DNA of 64,000 nt from Dokdonella sp. (GTDB lineage: Bacteria; Pseudomonadota; Gammaproteobacteria; Xanthomonadales; Rhodanobacteraceae), in NCBI RefSeq assembly GCF_019634815.1, contig NZ_JAHCAP010000009.1, forward strand, positions 1 to 64,000. Direction: 5' to 3'. The notes under the pieces were generated by a model that saw nothing but the letters and a program-made list of their open reading frames with translations, did no database searches and was not told the DNA's origin. Of the stretch, positions 48,369-57,350 are shown piece after piece (the stretch's first letter is position 1; every line of letters begins with the position of its first letter). The translations under genes and the position numbers were made by a program.

Positions 48369-49607
48369 ATGTCACCTTCCATCAGTTTCAAGATTCCGGG
48401 CGAGGCGGTGGATTTTGCCGCGTTCCCAGACGCCAACGGGCACTTCGGCGCCTACGGCGGTTCCTTCGTCGCGGAAACCCTGGCGGTGCCGCTGGCCGAG
48501 CTCACGGCGGCCTACGATCGACTGCGCGTGGATCCGGAGTTCATCGCCGAGTACGAGCGCGATCTCAAGTTCTATGTCGGCCGGCCCTCGCCGATCTATC
48601 ACGCGCAGCGGCTGTCCCATGAGGTGGGAGGCGCTCAAATCCTGCTCAAGCGCGAGGATCTCAACCACACCGGTGCGCACAAGATCAACAACACGATCGG
48701 CCAGGCGCTGGTCGCGCGGGCGATGGGCAAGCGCCGCATCATCGCCGAGACCGGCGCGGGTCAGCATGGCGTGGCCACGGCCACGGTGTGCGCGCGCTTT
48801 GGTCTCGATTGCGTGGTGTACATGGGGGCGACCGACATCGAGCGACAGAAAATCAATGTCTATCGCATGAAGTTGCTTGGCGCCCAGGTCGTGCCGGTCA
48901 CCTCGGGTTCGCAAACGCTCAAGGATGCGCTCAATGAAGCGATGCGCGACTGGGTGACCAACATTGCCGACACCTTCTACATCATCGGCACAGTCGCCGG
49001 GCCCAGCCCGTATCCGCGCATGGTGCGCGATTTCAATGCAGTGGTCGGGCGTGAGGCGCGTGCGCAGATGCTCGAACACTACGGACGCTTGCCCGACGTG
49101 ATCACCGCCTGCGTGGGCGGCGGCTCGAATGCGATCGGCTTGTTTCATGCCTTTCTCAACGATGCGCAGGTGCGAATCGTCGGTGCCGAGGCGGCAGGGG
49201 ATGGCATCGCCACGGGTCGTCACGCCGCATCGCTCTCGGCAGGTCGGCCGGGTGTGTTGCACGGCAATCGCACCTATGTGCTGTGCGACGACGACGGGCA
49301 AATCACCGAGACGCATTCGGTCTCGGCAGGGCTCGACTATCCGGGCGTCGGCCCGGAGCATGCATTTCTCAAGGATGCCGGTCGCGCGAGCTACGTCGGC
49401 GTCACAGACGAGGAAGCACTTGCCGCGTTCCATCGACTTGCACGGTCCGAAGGCATCCTCGCTGCACTCGAATCCAGCCACGCGGTGGCGCAGGCGATCA
49501 AGCTCGCGCAGGAACTGCCCAGGGACCGTTTGGTGTTGTGCAATCTGTCAGGCCGTGGCGACAAGGATGTGCACACGATTGCCGCGCGCGAGAGGATCAC
49601 GCTGTGA
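48369..49607 (+). CDS. trpB: Tryptophan synthase beta chain
   Basis: PLP enzyme condensing indole with serine, 412 aa. The PLP lysine is in [35 protein letters not shown] and the monovalent-cation loop are intact. GGGGAG at 48357-48362 supports the ATG at 48369 over an in-frame ATG at 48348. The stop overlaps the trpA GTG (GTGA). Confidence 0.98.
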   Translation: MSPSISFKIPGEAVDFAAFPDANGHFGAYGGSFVAETLAVPLAELTAAYDRLRVDPEFIAEYERDLKFYVGRPSPIYHAQRLSHEVGGAQILLKREDLNHTGAHKINNTIGQALVARAMGKRRIIAETGAGQHGVATATVCARFGLDCVVYMGATDIERQKINVYRMKLLGAQVVPVTSGSQTLKDALNEAMRDWVTNIADTFYIIGTVAGPSPYPRMVRDFNAVVGREARAQMLEHYGRLPDVITACVGGGSNAIGLFHAFLNDAQVRIVGAEAAGDGIATGRHAASLSAGRPGVLHGNRTYVLCDDDGQITETHSVSAGLDYPGVGPEHAFLKDAGRASYVGVTDEEALAAFHRLARSEGILAALESSHAVAQAIKLAQELPRDRLVLCNLSGRGDKDVHTIAARERITL

Positions 49608-50419
49608 GCCGCATCGACCAGCGTTTTGCCGAACTCGCGGCCAGCGATCGTACCGGGTTGATTCCGTTCATCACTGCGGGCGATCCCTTGCCGGATTCGA
49701 CCGTGGCTTTGATGCATGCGCTGGTTGTGGCTGGCGCAGACCTCATCGAGCTGGGCGTGCCGTTTTCCGATCCGATGGCAGACGGTCCGGTGATCCAGCA
49801 CGCCAGCGAGCGCGCACTGGCCCGGGGTGTGGGCCTCACCAGAATCCTCGGTTGGGTACATGAGTTCCGTCAGCACGACGTGGTTACACCGATCGTGCTC
49901 ATGGGCTACATGAACCCAGTCGAGATCATGGGCGCGGCACGTTTCGCCGAGCTGGCGGTCGAAGCCGGCGTCGATGGGGTGCTGCTGGTCGATTGTCCGA
50001 TCGAGGAGGCGGCGGCGTCGGCACCGCTGCGCAGCGCGGGCTTGCAGCAGATCCTGCTTGCCGCGCCCACGACCACTGCGCAGCGCATGGCGCAAGTCTG
50101 CAGCGCGGCCGCGGGTTTTCTATACTACGTGTCCTTTGCCGGCATCACCGGCGCGGACCGGATCAGTCTGGAGTCGGTCGAGGCCGGCGTGGCGCAGGCG
50201 CGGCAGCAGGCGAAACTGCCTGTTGCGGTCGGCTTCGGCATCCGCGACGCAGCCCAGGCGCAGGTGATCGGAAATTTTGCCGATGCGGTCGTGATCGGCA
50301 GTGCGCTGGTCGAGCGGCTGTCCAGTGCCAGGGATGAGGCGGAGCTCTGCGCGGAGGCGCAAGCGTTTCTCGCGCCGATTCGTGCGGCGCTGGATGCGGC
50401 CCGCGGCGCGTCGCGGTAG
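49604..50419 (+). CDS. trpA: Tryptophan synthase alpha chain
   Basis: Cleaves indole-3-glycerol phosphate and channels indole to TrpB. 271 aa from GTG at 49604. The catalytic Glu is in [19 protein letters not shown], the catalytic Asp in [13 protein letters not shown], and the phosphate site in [11 protein letters not shown]. It overlaps trpB by four bases. accD follows after 162 bases. Confidence 0.98.
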   Translation: MSRIDQRFAELAASDRTGLIPFITAGDPLPDSTVALMHALVVAGADLIELGVPFSDPMADGPVIQHASERALARGVGLTRILGWVHEFRQHDVVTPIVLMGYMNPVEIMGAARFAELAVEAGVDGVLLVDCPIEEAAASAPLRSAGLQQILLAAPTTTAQRMAQVCSAAAGFLYYVSFAGITGADRISLESVEAGVAQARQQAKLPVAVGFGIRDAAQAQVIGNFADAVVIGSALVERLSSARDEAELCAEAQAFLAPIRAALDAARGASR

Positions 50420-50581
50420 GACGCGCGAGGTATTGGACGGCCCTGTCTTTCGGCCAGAACCGTTCGCTGGCGAGTCGGTCCCGCAGGTGATCGATTCGCG
50501 TATTCCGGCTCCGGCGTTGTCCGGCAGGTCCGGATGGATGTGCAAGGCGCGTGCTCAAATTGCCACAGGTGCGAATCAGAC

Positions 50582-51445
50582 ATGAATTGGTTGCAGAAGC
50601 TCGTCGGTCCACGTTCACGCAGTACCGCCTCGAACAAGGGCAAGGTTCCCGAGGGACTGTGGGAAAAGTGCGATGGCTGCGGCGCCGTACTGTACAAACC
50701 CGAACTCGAAGCAGCATTGATGGTCTGTCCGAAATGCGGCCATCACCATGCGATTCATGCGCGCGCGAGGCTGCAGGCGTTGTTCGATCCGGACAGTGGC
50801 AAGGAGCTCTTCGCCGGGCTCGAAGCCACTGATCCGCTCAAGTTCCGCGATTCGAAAAAGTACAAGGATCGTCTTGTCGCGGCACAGAAGCAGACCGGCG
50901 AGAAAGATGCCTTGGTATCGATGCGCGGCACGCTGAAAAGCCTGTCGAGCGTGGCCTGCGCATTCGAATTCTCGTTCATGGGCGGCTCGATGGGTTCGGT
51001 GGTTGGTGAAAAGTTCACGCGCTGTGCGGAACTTGCGCTGGCCGAGCGCATGCCGCTGGTCTGTTTTTCGGCTACGGGCGGTGCACGCATGCAGGAAGGG
51101 CTGTTTTCCCTGATGCAGATGGCCAAGACCTCGGCGGCCCTCGCGCGCATGCGTGATGCAGGCGTGCCGTTCATCTCGGTCCTCACCCATCCAACCACGG
51201 GTGGCGTGTCGGCGAGTCTGGGCATGCTCGGTGATCTCAATGTGGCCGAGCCCAGGGCCTTGATCGGATTTGCCGGACCGCGCGTGATCGAGCAGACCGT
51301 GCGCGAGACCTTGCCGGAAGGCTTCCAGCGGTCCGAATTCCTGCTTGACCACGGTGCGGTCGATGTCATCGTCGATCGCCGTGAAATGCGCGACACACTC
51401 GCGGCCATGCTGGCGATCCTGATGCAGAAATCCAGGGCAGCATAG
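50582..51445 (+). CDS. accD: Acetyl-CoA carboxylase carboxyltransferase subunit beta
   Basis: Beta half of the carboxyltransferase making malonyl-CoA, 287 aa. The N-terminal zinc ribbon has CDGCG and CPKCG. The crotonase-fold core includes [34 protein letters not shown] and [20 protein letters not shown]. The trpA-accD linkage is usual. In relatives folC normally comes next; here the NO reductase genes follow. Confidence 0.97.
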   Translation: MNWLQKLVGPRSRSTASNKGKVPEGLWEKCDGCGAVLYKPELEAALMVCPKCGHHHAIHARARLQALFDPDSGKELFAGLEATDPLKFRDSKKYKDRLVAAQKQTGEKDALVSMRGTLKSLSSVACAFEFSFMGGSMGSVVGEKFTRCAELALAERMPLVCFSATGGARMQEGLFSLMQMAKTSAALARMRDAGVPFISVLTHPTTGGVSASLGMLGDLNVAEPRALIGFAGPRVIEQTVRETLPEGFQRSEFLLDHGAVDVIVDRREMRDTLAAMLAILMQKSRAA

Positions 51446-51535
51446 GCCGGGCAGGGGGCCGTTCTTCAGCACCGTGATGTCGGGCGGAACAATTCCCATC
51501 ACGCAGGAGTTCGCGCGGCTGCGTGGCAGCGCAGA

Positions 51536-51565
51536 TTGACACTGCGCGCGCGACGAGAGTAGAAG
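51536..51565 (+). promoter_or_regulatory. Sigma-70-like promoter upstream of norSY
   Basis: TTGACA (51536-51541), an 18-bp spacer and TAGAAG (51560-51565), 35 bp before the norS ATG. The -35 is a perfect match. No full FNR/DNR palindrome was found; CTTGATCAG at 51582-51590 contains only a half site. Confidence 0.55.
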
Positions 51566-51599
51566 AACGCATCCAGCTCGACTTGATCAGGGAGGCGCC

Positions 51600-52169
51600 A
51601 TGCCTTTCCAGGACATCATTTGGGCAATCGCGATGACGGGGATGGGGCTTGTTGCCCTGGTTTTTGTTTACGTCATCGTCAACGCCGGCAAGGCTGTGGA
51701 TCCTGCGGCGGGGTCCCGCACACAGGCGCGAATCGCGAGTTTGCGCAAGGGCCTGTTCGGGCTGTTGCTGCTGATCTTCGTGGGCGCCAGTTGGGCGACC
51801 CTGCATCGCTTTCCGATCCCGCGTCAGGACACCAGCCTGCAAGCCTCGCAGGTGGTCGATGTGCTGGGCCGGCAGTGGTCGTGGCAGATGAGCATGCAAG
51901 GTCAGCAGTCAGGAAGTACGCTGCAGCTTGCCTCCGGCTCGCCGGTCGAGTTTCGCGTCACCAGTGCCGACGTGAACCACGGATTCGCGATTTACGATCC
52001 TGACGGCCGCATCGTGATCCAGACCCAGGCGATGCCCGATTACACCAACAAGATCCTCTACACCTTCACCAAGCCGGGCACCTACAAGGTGATGTGCCTT
52101 GAATATTGCGGTCTGGGGCATGCGCCGATGGTGACCTCGTTCGAGGTTGCCAAGGCAGCGGGAGGTTGA
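51600..52169 (+). CDS. norS: CuA-containing haem-copper reductase subunit II (NorS-like)
   Basis: Periplasmic electron-entry subunit, 189 aa. Two N-terminal membrane helices (about 5-28 and 49-68) precede a cupredoxin domain with a complete CuA site: H127 (ADVNHGFAIY), C166, E168, C170 (VMCLEYC), H174 and M177 (GLGHAPM). So it takes electrons from a soluble cytochrome c. GGGAGG is just upstream of the ATG. The gene is much shorter than standard CoxB and is joined to norY, senC and a small membrane protein, the norSY-senC-orf1 order of sNOR. A B-type oxidase subunit II is the alternative. Confidence 0.75.
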   Translation: MPFQDIIWAIAMTGMGLVALVFVYVIVNAGKAVDPAAGSRTQARIASLRKGLFGLLLLIFVGASWATLHRFPIPRQDTSLQASQVVDVLGRQWSWQMSMQGQQSGSTLQLASGSPVEFRVTSADVNHGFAIYDPDGRIVIQTQAMPDYTNKILYTFTKPGTYKVMCLEYCGLGHAPMVTSFEVAKAAGG

Positions 52170-52170
52170 G

Positions 52171-53658
52171 ATGGCTGCGCTGACGATGTATCCGGAGTCC
52201 GAGCGACTTTCTGCTGGCGAACGCGTCGCCTTCAACCTCTACATGATCAGCGCCGTCGTGCTGTTCGTGTTGATGATGCTGCTCGGCGTGATCATGCGCA
52301 TGGCGCAAGGTACGTGGCTCGAAGTGGCGCCTGATCTTTTCTATCGCTTGCTGTCAATGCATGGCGCGGGCATGGTCGGCACGATGGGCATGGTCACCAC
52401 GGCGGTCATGTGGTTTTTCCTGCGCAAGTACGTGACCTTGCACCTGTGGGCCTTTGTGGCCAACTACGTGTTGTTCCTGCTCGGTGCGTTGTGCATCATC
52501 GCTGCGATCTTCGTCGGTCGTTATGGCGGCTTGTGGACCTTTCTCTATCCCTTGCCGACTCATTCGATGGGCATGTGGCCCGATGCCTCGGCTGCGTGGT
52601 TCATGATCGGCTATTTGCTGATTGGCGTCGGCATGTTGTTGTTCTATCTCGACGCAACGGCCGGCCTGGTTCGCAAATACGGCAACCTCGGCCGCAGCCT
52701 TGGCCTGCAATGGCTGTTCGGCGGCCGCATCGACCCCGAGCACCCGAAGGCAGTGGTCGCCAGCACGATGGTGATCATCGCCAATTCGCTGGGCATCATT
52801 GCCGGAGCGGTCATCCTGGTGATGTACCTGGTCGGCATCGTCTATCCGGAATTCAAGCTCGACCCGCTGGTGGCGAAGAACCTCACCTACTGGTTCGGTC
52901 ACATGTACATCAATGCCACGATCTACATGGGCGTGATCGCGGTTTACGAACTGCTTGCGCGCTACTCCGGAAGGCCTTACGCGATTTCGCGTCCGTTCCT
53001 GTGGTCGTGGGCGGCGAGCACGCTGTTCGTGATCATCGTGTTCCCGCACCACCTGTTGATGGACTATGCGCAGCCGCGCTGGGTGTCGATCACCGGGCAG
53101 ATCATCTCCTACAGTGCGGGCTTCCCGGTGTTTCTCGTCACCGTATGGGGCGCGTTGGCCAATATCCATCGGTCGGGCATGCGCTGGAGCATGCCCTCGC
53201 GCCTGATGATCTTGTCGTTGTTCGGCTGGGCGGCGGGCATTGTGCCGGCAATCCTCGACGGCACCATCAGCATCAACCGGGTGATGCACAACACCCAATG
53301 GGTGCCGGGGCATTTCCATTTCTATCTGCTGCTGGGCGTGCTGCCGATGGCGCTCGCGCTGATGTATCACGTGATCGGCAGCAGGCGGAATCAGGTATCG
53401 AACTCGGCTGCAGACCGGCTCGGCCTGCCGATCTATCTGCTCGGCGGACTGATCTTCACGCTGGCGTTCCTTGCAGCAGGCCACCTCAGTGTCGCCCGGC
53501 GCATGTCTTCGCACCTGCCCGAATGGATTTTCACCGATCAGGTGGGCGCGGTTGGCGCGATTCTGGTGCTGCTGGCGATGATCTATTTCGCGACGCGGAT
53601 CACGATCGGCCTGCTGCGGGGGCCGGACAGTGGACACGCTGCGCACGCTGCTGCTTAG
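52171..53658 (+). CDS. norY: Haem-copper catalytic subunit, probable sNOR nitric oxide reductase (NorY-like)
   Basis: Twelve-helix subunit I, 495 aa. All six metal ligands are present: H64 and H383 for low-spin haem, H381 for the active-site haem, and H244, H293 and H294 for CuB (LLSMHGAGMVG, YWFGHMYINATIYMG, VFPHHLLMDYA, VPGHFHFYLLLG). In oxygen reductases of types A and B the residue four after the first CuB His is the cross-linked Tyr; here it is N248. Lack of that Tyr is expected of NO reductases in this superfamily. Gene context matches norSY-senC-orf1. An oxygen reductase remains possible. GGAGG lies upstream; it starts one base after norS ends. Confidence 0.72.
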   Translation: MAALTMYPESERLSAGERVAFNLYMISAVVLFVLMMLLGVIMRMAQGTWLEVAPDLFYRLLSMHGAGMVGTMGMVTTAVMWFFLRKYVTLHLWAFVANYVLFLLGALCIIAAIFVGRYGGLWTFLYPLPTHSMGMWPDASAAWFMIGYLLIGVGMLLFYLDATAGLVRKYGNLGRSLGLQWLFGGRIDPEHPKAVVASTMVIIANSLGIIAGAVILVMYLVGIVYPEFKLDPLVAKNLTYWFGHMYINATIYMGVIAVYELLARYSGRPYAISRPFLWSWAASTLFVIIVFPHHLLMDYAQPRWVSITGQIISYSAGFPVFLVTVWGALANIHRSGMRWSMPSRLMILSLFGWAAGIVPAILDGTISINRVMHNTQWVPGHFHFYLLLGVLPMALALMYHVIGSRRNQVSNSAADRLGLPIYLLGGLIFTLAFLAAGHLSVARRMSSHLPEWIFTDQVGAVGAILVLLAMIYFATRITIGLLRGPDSGHAAHAAA

Positions 53659-54247
53659 CCTGCTGATCGTGATTGCAGGTGGCGCGACCCTGGCTGCCGC
53701 GACCGACGGATTTCGTGCTTTCACCACCGAATCGGCAAGGCGGCTCGCTGTGCGCGAACATGCCGTGCCGGTACCCGACTTTCCCCTGCAGTCTGCCAGT
53801 GGCGGGCATTTCACGCTGCAGGATCTGCGCGGCCACTGGCTGCTCGTGGATTTCGTTTACACGCGCTGCCAGGCCTGGTGTTCGGTGCTCGGTGGCGAAT
53901 TCGCGCAACTGCAGGATCTTCTGGCTGCGCCGATCGCGCAGGATCGATTGCGGCTGCTGAGCATCAGCTTTGACCCCGTGAATGACGACCCCGCGCAACT
54001 GGCTGCCTATCAGCATCGATTCGGGGATCGTGGTCACGGATGGATCGCTGCACGACCTTTGGATGGCGCGAGCTTGAACCTGGCGACCCGCGTATTCGGC
54101 ATTCGCGTGATTGCCGACGGCACGGGGGGCTATATCCACAATGCGTCGATTGCACTGGTCGACCCGCAGGGACGTCTCGTGCGGATATTCGACTCGGGTC
54201 GCCCCGATGTGGTGGCGGCCGCGCTGCAGGAAATGCTTGCGCAATGA
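53630..54247 (+). CDS. senC: SCO1/SenC-family copper chaperone of the sNOR cluster
   Basis: 205 aa with an N-terminal signal/anchor (about 5-24) and a thioredoxin fold. Cu-binding CQAWC is in VDFVYTRCQAWCSVLGGEF and the His is in GGYIHNASIALVDPQG. The GTG start at 53630 lies 29 bases inside norY, so translation is coupled. It is expected to insert copper into the CuA site of NorS. The sequence differs from the SCO protein at 39904-40551 (CPDIC). Confidence 0.85.
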   Translation: MDTLRTLLLSLLIVIAGGATLAAATDGFRAFTTESARRLAVREHAVPVPDFPLQSASGGHFTLQDLRGHWLLVDFVYTRCQAWCSVLGGEFAQLQDLLAAPIAQDRLRLLSISFDPVNDDPAQLAAYQHRFGDRGHGWIAARPLDGASLNLATRVFGIRVIADGTGGYIHNASIALVDPQGRLVRIFDSGRPDVVAAALQEMLAQ

Positions 54248-54843
54248 GGCTGCGCCTGCCCACGATTGCTGCTTGCGTGATGGCTGTTCTGGTGCTGGTC
54301 AGTCCGCCGGCACGCGCCTGGCTCGAAAGCTCGATGACCGCGCAGATGCTGGTGCAGCTTCCATTGCTTGCGGCCGTCGGCGCGTGGATGGCGTCGGCGC
54401 TGCCGGCGTCGGCAGGTGAATGGTTTGCGCGCCGCGATCGCTGGGGCATCAACGGCCTGCTGCTCGCATCGATGACTTCGCTGGTGTGGATGCTGCCGCG
54501 CGCACTCGATGCCGCCGTCGATGATGCCTGGATTGCGGGGGCGAAATTCGCCACGATCCCCTTGCTGATCGGCATGCCGCTGGCCTTGTCGTGGCGGCGC
54601 GCGAGCTTGGTCCTGCGCGGCGTGTTTCTTGCCGAGACGATCGCCACCTGTTTCCGGCTTGGCTGGCTGTATCAGGTTTCGCCGCAGCGGCTGTGCAGCA
54701 ACTATCTGCTCAATGACCAGCAGCGGCTCGGCTATTGGTTGCTCGTCATCGGTGCCGCACTGTTTGTGCTGCTGATGGGCAAACTGCTCGCAGGACGTTT
54801 CGATCCCGGGCCGGATGCGCAGATGCAAGGCGGCGAGCGCTGA
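54244..54843 (+). CDS. Small polytopic membrane protein of the sNOR cluster (orf1-like)
   Basis: 199 aa, about five hydrophobic segments (for example TIAACVMAVLVLVSPPARA, QLPLLAAVGAWMASALPA, GLLLASMTSLVWMLP, FATIPLLIGMPLALSW, GYWLLVIGAALFVLLMGKLL). No known domain recognised. A Cys-containing loop (ATCFRLGWLYQVSPQRLCSNYL) lies between helices 4 and 5. Its ATG overlaps the senC stop (ATGA), placing it firmly in the operon and matching the unnamed orf1 of norSY-senC-orf1 loci. A role in maturation or electron transfer is inference. Confidence 0.75.
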   Translation: MRLRLPTIAACVMAVLVLVSPPARAWLESSMTAQMLVQLPLLAAVGAWMASALPASAGEWFARRDRWGINGLLLASMTSLVWMLPRALDAAVDDAWIAGAKFATIPLLIGMPLALSWRRASLVLRGVFLAETIATCFRLGWLYQVSPQRLCSNYLLNDQQRLGYWLLVIGAALFVLLMGKLLAGRFDPGPDAQMQGGER

Positions 54844-54902
54844 TTGCGGGTAGCGGGCGCTGCTCGTGGTGCCACGATCACCAGGCGGGGCGAGTCTCGT
54901 GG

Positions 54903-54935
54903 ATCGCCCGCGGCGTCTGGTGCGCCGCGGGCGAT
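54903..54935. terminator. Hairpin between the two convergent NO reductase operons
   Basis: Thirteen-bp perfect GC-rich stem (ATCGCCCGCGGCG / CGCCGCGGGCGAT) with a 7-nt loop, midway between the convergent gene ends at 54843 and 54955. No T tract on either strand; it may block read-through in both directions. Confidence 0.6.
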
Positions 54936-54954
54936 TGCGGGTCTGGCAAGTGGT

Positions 54955-55281
54955 TTACTTGAGCGCGAGCACCCAGTCGACCATCGTCTTGAGGTCCGCA
55001 TCGCTGATCGTGGGGTGGGGCGGCATCGGCACCGGTCCCCAGACGCCCGAGCCGCCGGCCTTGACCTTGGCGATCATCTTGGTTTCGGCTTCCTTGTCGC
55101 CCTTGTACTTGGCGGCGACGTCCTTGTAGGAAGGTCCAACCAGCTTGGTGTCCGTCGAATGGCAGGCGGTGCAGCCGTTGGACTTGATCAGGGTTTCAGC
55201 GCTGTCGGCTGCCGATGCGGCGAGCGGCAGGGCGATGGCACCAAGCAAGAGCGCCGCCGACAGCGTGACCGGAAGTTTCAT
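54955..55281 (-). CDS. Cytochrome c551/c552-type monohaem protein
   Basis: Soluble periplasmic electron carrier, 108 aa. Sec signal peptide 1-24 (LSAALLLGAIALPLAASA), haem site C37-x-x-C40-H41 (GCTACHST), and axial M86 in GPVPMPPHPTISDADL. LVGPSYKDVAAKY is typical of the Pseudomonas c551 family. Last gene of the norC operon, 31 bases after the preceding gene. It is a natural donor for NorC and, through CuA, for NorS; this is inference from position. Confidence 0.92.
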   Translation of the reverse strand: MKLPVTLSAALLLGAIALPLAASAADSAETLIKSNGCTACHSTDTKLVGPSYKDVAAKYKGDKEAETKMIAKVKAGGSGVWGPVPMPPHPTISDADLKTMVDWVLALK

Positions 55282-55312
55282 TTGCGACTCCTGTTGCGAT
55301 GGATGAAAAGAA

Positions 55313-55654
55313 TCAGGCGCTTGCCGTCCGTGGGCGCGGTCGATACAACGCGCTCCACAATGCCAGCACTCCCACCAGGATGCCAGTCCAGAACACGAAC
55401 CAGAACACGAACAGGTCCGCGAACGGAGAGGTCAGGTTCCAGATGCCAAACGCGACCAGCATCGCGCCGAGCAGGATGGTGACCGTGGTAAACCATTTGA
55501 GCAGATCGCCGGCACGCGACCAAATCGCAAGCGCGATGATGAGGACGCCGGCCACCACGATGGTCCAGGGATTCTGCTTGAGCATCGGCAGATCGAGGAT
55601 CGAGAGGTAGACGAGTGCGAACGAGAGCAGTGTATTGAGGATGCCGGGAATCAT
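55313..55654 (-). CDS. Small membrane protein of the norCB operon, unit B
   Basis: 113 aa with three to four membrane helices (IPGILNTLLSFALVYLSIL, PWTIVVAGVLIIALAIW, WFTTVTILLGAMLVAFGIW, FVFWFVFWTGILVGVLALW). No family recognised; the general look is of SPW-repeat-like proteins. The ATG at 55654 overlaps the stop of the preceding gene (ATGA) and has GGAG upstream. Its place between norB and a c-type cytochrome suggests an accessory role in NOR assembly or electron supply. Confidence 0.7.
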   Translation of the reverse strand: MIPGILNTLLSFALVYLSILDLPMLKQNPWTIVVAGVLIIALAIWSRAGDLLKWFTTVTILLGAMLVAFGIWNLTSPFADLFVFWFVFWTGILVGVLALWSALYRPRPRTASA

Positions 55655-55947
55655 GATTCGTGCTCCAGGGCGTGTGTGCGTTCGAGTTGCCGCCAGGTGA
55701 GCGGCGGAATGACGGCATAGACGAGGAAGCTGGCCAGCAGGAACGCCTTCCACCCCCATGCCAGTGGCGTCAGCGCCACCAGCAGGAGAGTGGTCAGTCC
55801 CTGCACTGCGTAAAACGCATGCGCCGCGTGCATCAGCCTGCGGCTTTCACGCAGCCTTCCCAAGGCATAGACCATGCCGTAGCAGCCAGCGCAAAGCACA
55901 TAGATGCCCAGCAGTGCCGCAGTGGGAAGGAGCCAGGACGGGTTCAT
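55651..55947 (-). CDS. Small membrane protein of the norCB operon, unit A
   Basis: 98 aa with three hydrophobic segments (LLPTAALLGIYVLCAGCYGMVYALG, FYAVQGLTTLLLVALTPLAW, AFLLASFLVYAVIPPLTW). It starts inside the norB stop (ATGA) and ends inside the next start (ATGA), so it is tightly coupled to both. I do not recognise the family. An AGCYG motif in the first helix holds the second of two Cys residues. Confidence 0.7.
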   Translation of the reverse strand: MNPSWLLPTAALLGIYVLCAGCYGMVYALGRLRESRRLMHAAHAFYAVQGLTTLLLVALTPLAWGWKAFLLASFLVYAVIPPLTWRQLERTHALEHES

Positions 55948-57338
55948 GACGTGGCCAGCGCAGGACTCGGCTTTTCGCGGCGCCGGCCCAAGGTGGCCAG
56001 ATCCCAAGCCAGGATGAAGTAGCTGGCGACGATGATTACGCCAAAGCCGGTGCGCGCGATCATGCCCTGCATGAACCAGCTGTTGGACTGCGAGGCCATG
56101 AAACCATCGAGGGTGGATCCGCCAAGTGCGCGGCCGATGAAAGCCTCGGACATGCCCGAAACCAGCAGGGCACCGACCATGCCGACCATGCCGATGTTGA
56201 GGCCGGCAAAGGCCCATTTCCAGGCATTGCCCCGGACTTCGCGGATGCCACGTGATTCCTGCGCCACCATGTAGGCGACCGCGATGATCCCGGTGATGTA
56301 GGCGCCGTAAAACGCGAAGTGGCCATGCGAGACGGTCCACTGGGTACCGTGCGAATACAGATTGATCTGCGGCAGGGTCATCATGAAGCCCCAGATTCCG
56401 GCGCCGATGAAATTGCCGAAGGCCTCGGCGATCAACCACAGGAACGCCGGCTTGTTGTGCGTCTTCATCTGGTGCTTGCCAGCGTCGTAGATCGCGTGCA
56501 CGACCATGCCGAGCAGGGGCAGCGGCTCGAGTGCCGAGAATATGCCGCCGATGCTCAACCAGTACTGTGGCGTGCCGATCCAGAAATAGTGGTGGCCAAG
56601 GCCCAGGATGCCGGTGCCGAGCACGAGCGCAACCTCCAGATACAGCCAGATCTCGACCACCTTGCGCGAGGTGCCCAGCAGCTTCATCAGGGCGAGCGCG
56701 AGGATGCAGCCGATGATCAGTTCCCAGGTTGCCTCGACCCACATGTGGACCAGCCACCACCACCAGTACAGATCGACCGACATGTTGGTCGGTGCCGGGA
56801 ACGCAATCAGGTAGACGGCGATCAGCGGAACCATCGTCGTCATCAGCACGCCCATGATGCCGGTCACCTTGCGCGCCTTGGCGACACTGGCAAAGATGTT
56901 GTAGGCGAGCGTGAAGAACACCGCGACGATGCCGATCGCGGCCCAGCGTGGCGCTTCCACGTACTTGCGACCCTGGTTTACCAGCCACATGCCGGATTCG
57001 TCGCTCGATCCGTATTGGACAAAGATAAACACCAGGACGACCACGGCCACGGCTGCGACGAACACCCAGAACAGCAATCTGGCCAAGCCGATGCCGACGG
57101 TTTCTATGCCCAGTTCATCGGGTAGAAACCAGTAGATCGCACCCATGAAACCCCACAGGCAGGCGATGATCAGGGCGTTGATGTGGACCTGCTTGACGAT
57201 ATTGAAATCGAGTTTGCCAAGCAGGAAGCCGTACTTGAGGTAGAAGATCGATGCGAGCAGTCCGAACAGCAGCAGCGCCCCCATCATCACGATCGAGGCA
57301 GTCAGATACTGCACCCCGAGTTTCTTGGATTGGTTCAT
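55944..57338 (-). CDS. norB: Nitric oxide reductase subunit B (cNOR)
   Basis: Twelve-helix catalytic subunit reducing 2 NO to N2O. 464 aa, typical of cytochrome-c-dependent NOR (no quinol-oxidase N-terminal extension). Haem ligands H52 (QVHINALII), H338 and H340 (VSHGHFAFYG); FeB ligands H198, H249 and H250 together with the NOR-specific Glu E202 (WWWWLVHMWVEATWE; GLGHHYFWIG). It follows norC after 12 bases. Confidence 0.96.
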   Translation of the reverse strand: MNQSKKLGVQYLTASIVMMGALLLFGLLASIFYLKYGFLLGKLDFNIVKQVHINALIIACLWGFMGAIYWFLPDELGIETVGIGLARLLFWVFVAAVAVVVLVFIFVQYGSSDESGMWLVNQGRKYVEAPRWAAIGIVAVFFTLAYNIFASVAKARKVTGIMGVLMTTMVPLIAVYLIAFPAPTNMSVDLYWWWWLVHMWVEATWELIIGCILALALMKLLGTSRKVVEIWLYLEVALVLGTGILGLGHHYFWIGTPQYWLSIGGIFSALEPLPLLGMVVHAIYDAGKHQMKTHNKPAFLWLIAEAFGNFIGAGIWGFMMTLPQINLYSHGTQWTVSHGHFAFYGAYITGIIAVAYMVAQESRGIREVRGNAWKWAFAGLNIGMVGMVGALLVSGMSEAFIGRALGGSTLDGFMASQSNSWFMQGMIARTGFGVIIVASYFILAWDLATLGRRREKPSPALATS

Positions 57339-57350
57339 TCCGCCTCTCCC

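Noticed and set aside
51582..51590. CTTGATCAG upstream of norS as an FNR site
   Set aside because: It is a short self-complementary word lacking the TTGAT-N4-ATCAA spacing, and lies downstream of the better promoter.
51600..53658. Plain cytochrome c oxidase (coxBA) call for the CuA and subunit I pair
   Set aside because: Short subunit II, Asn in place of the cross-linked Tyr, and the senC-orf1 context favour sNOR. Kept as the stated alternative.
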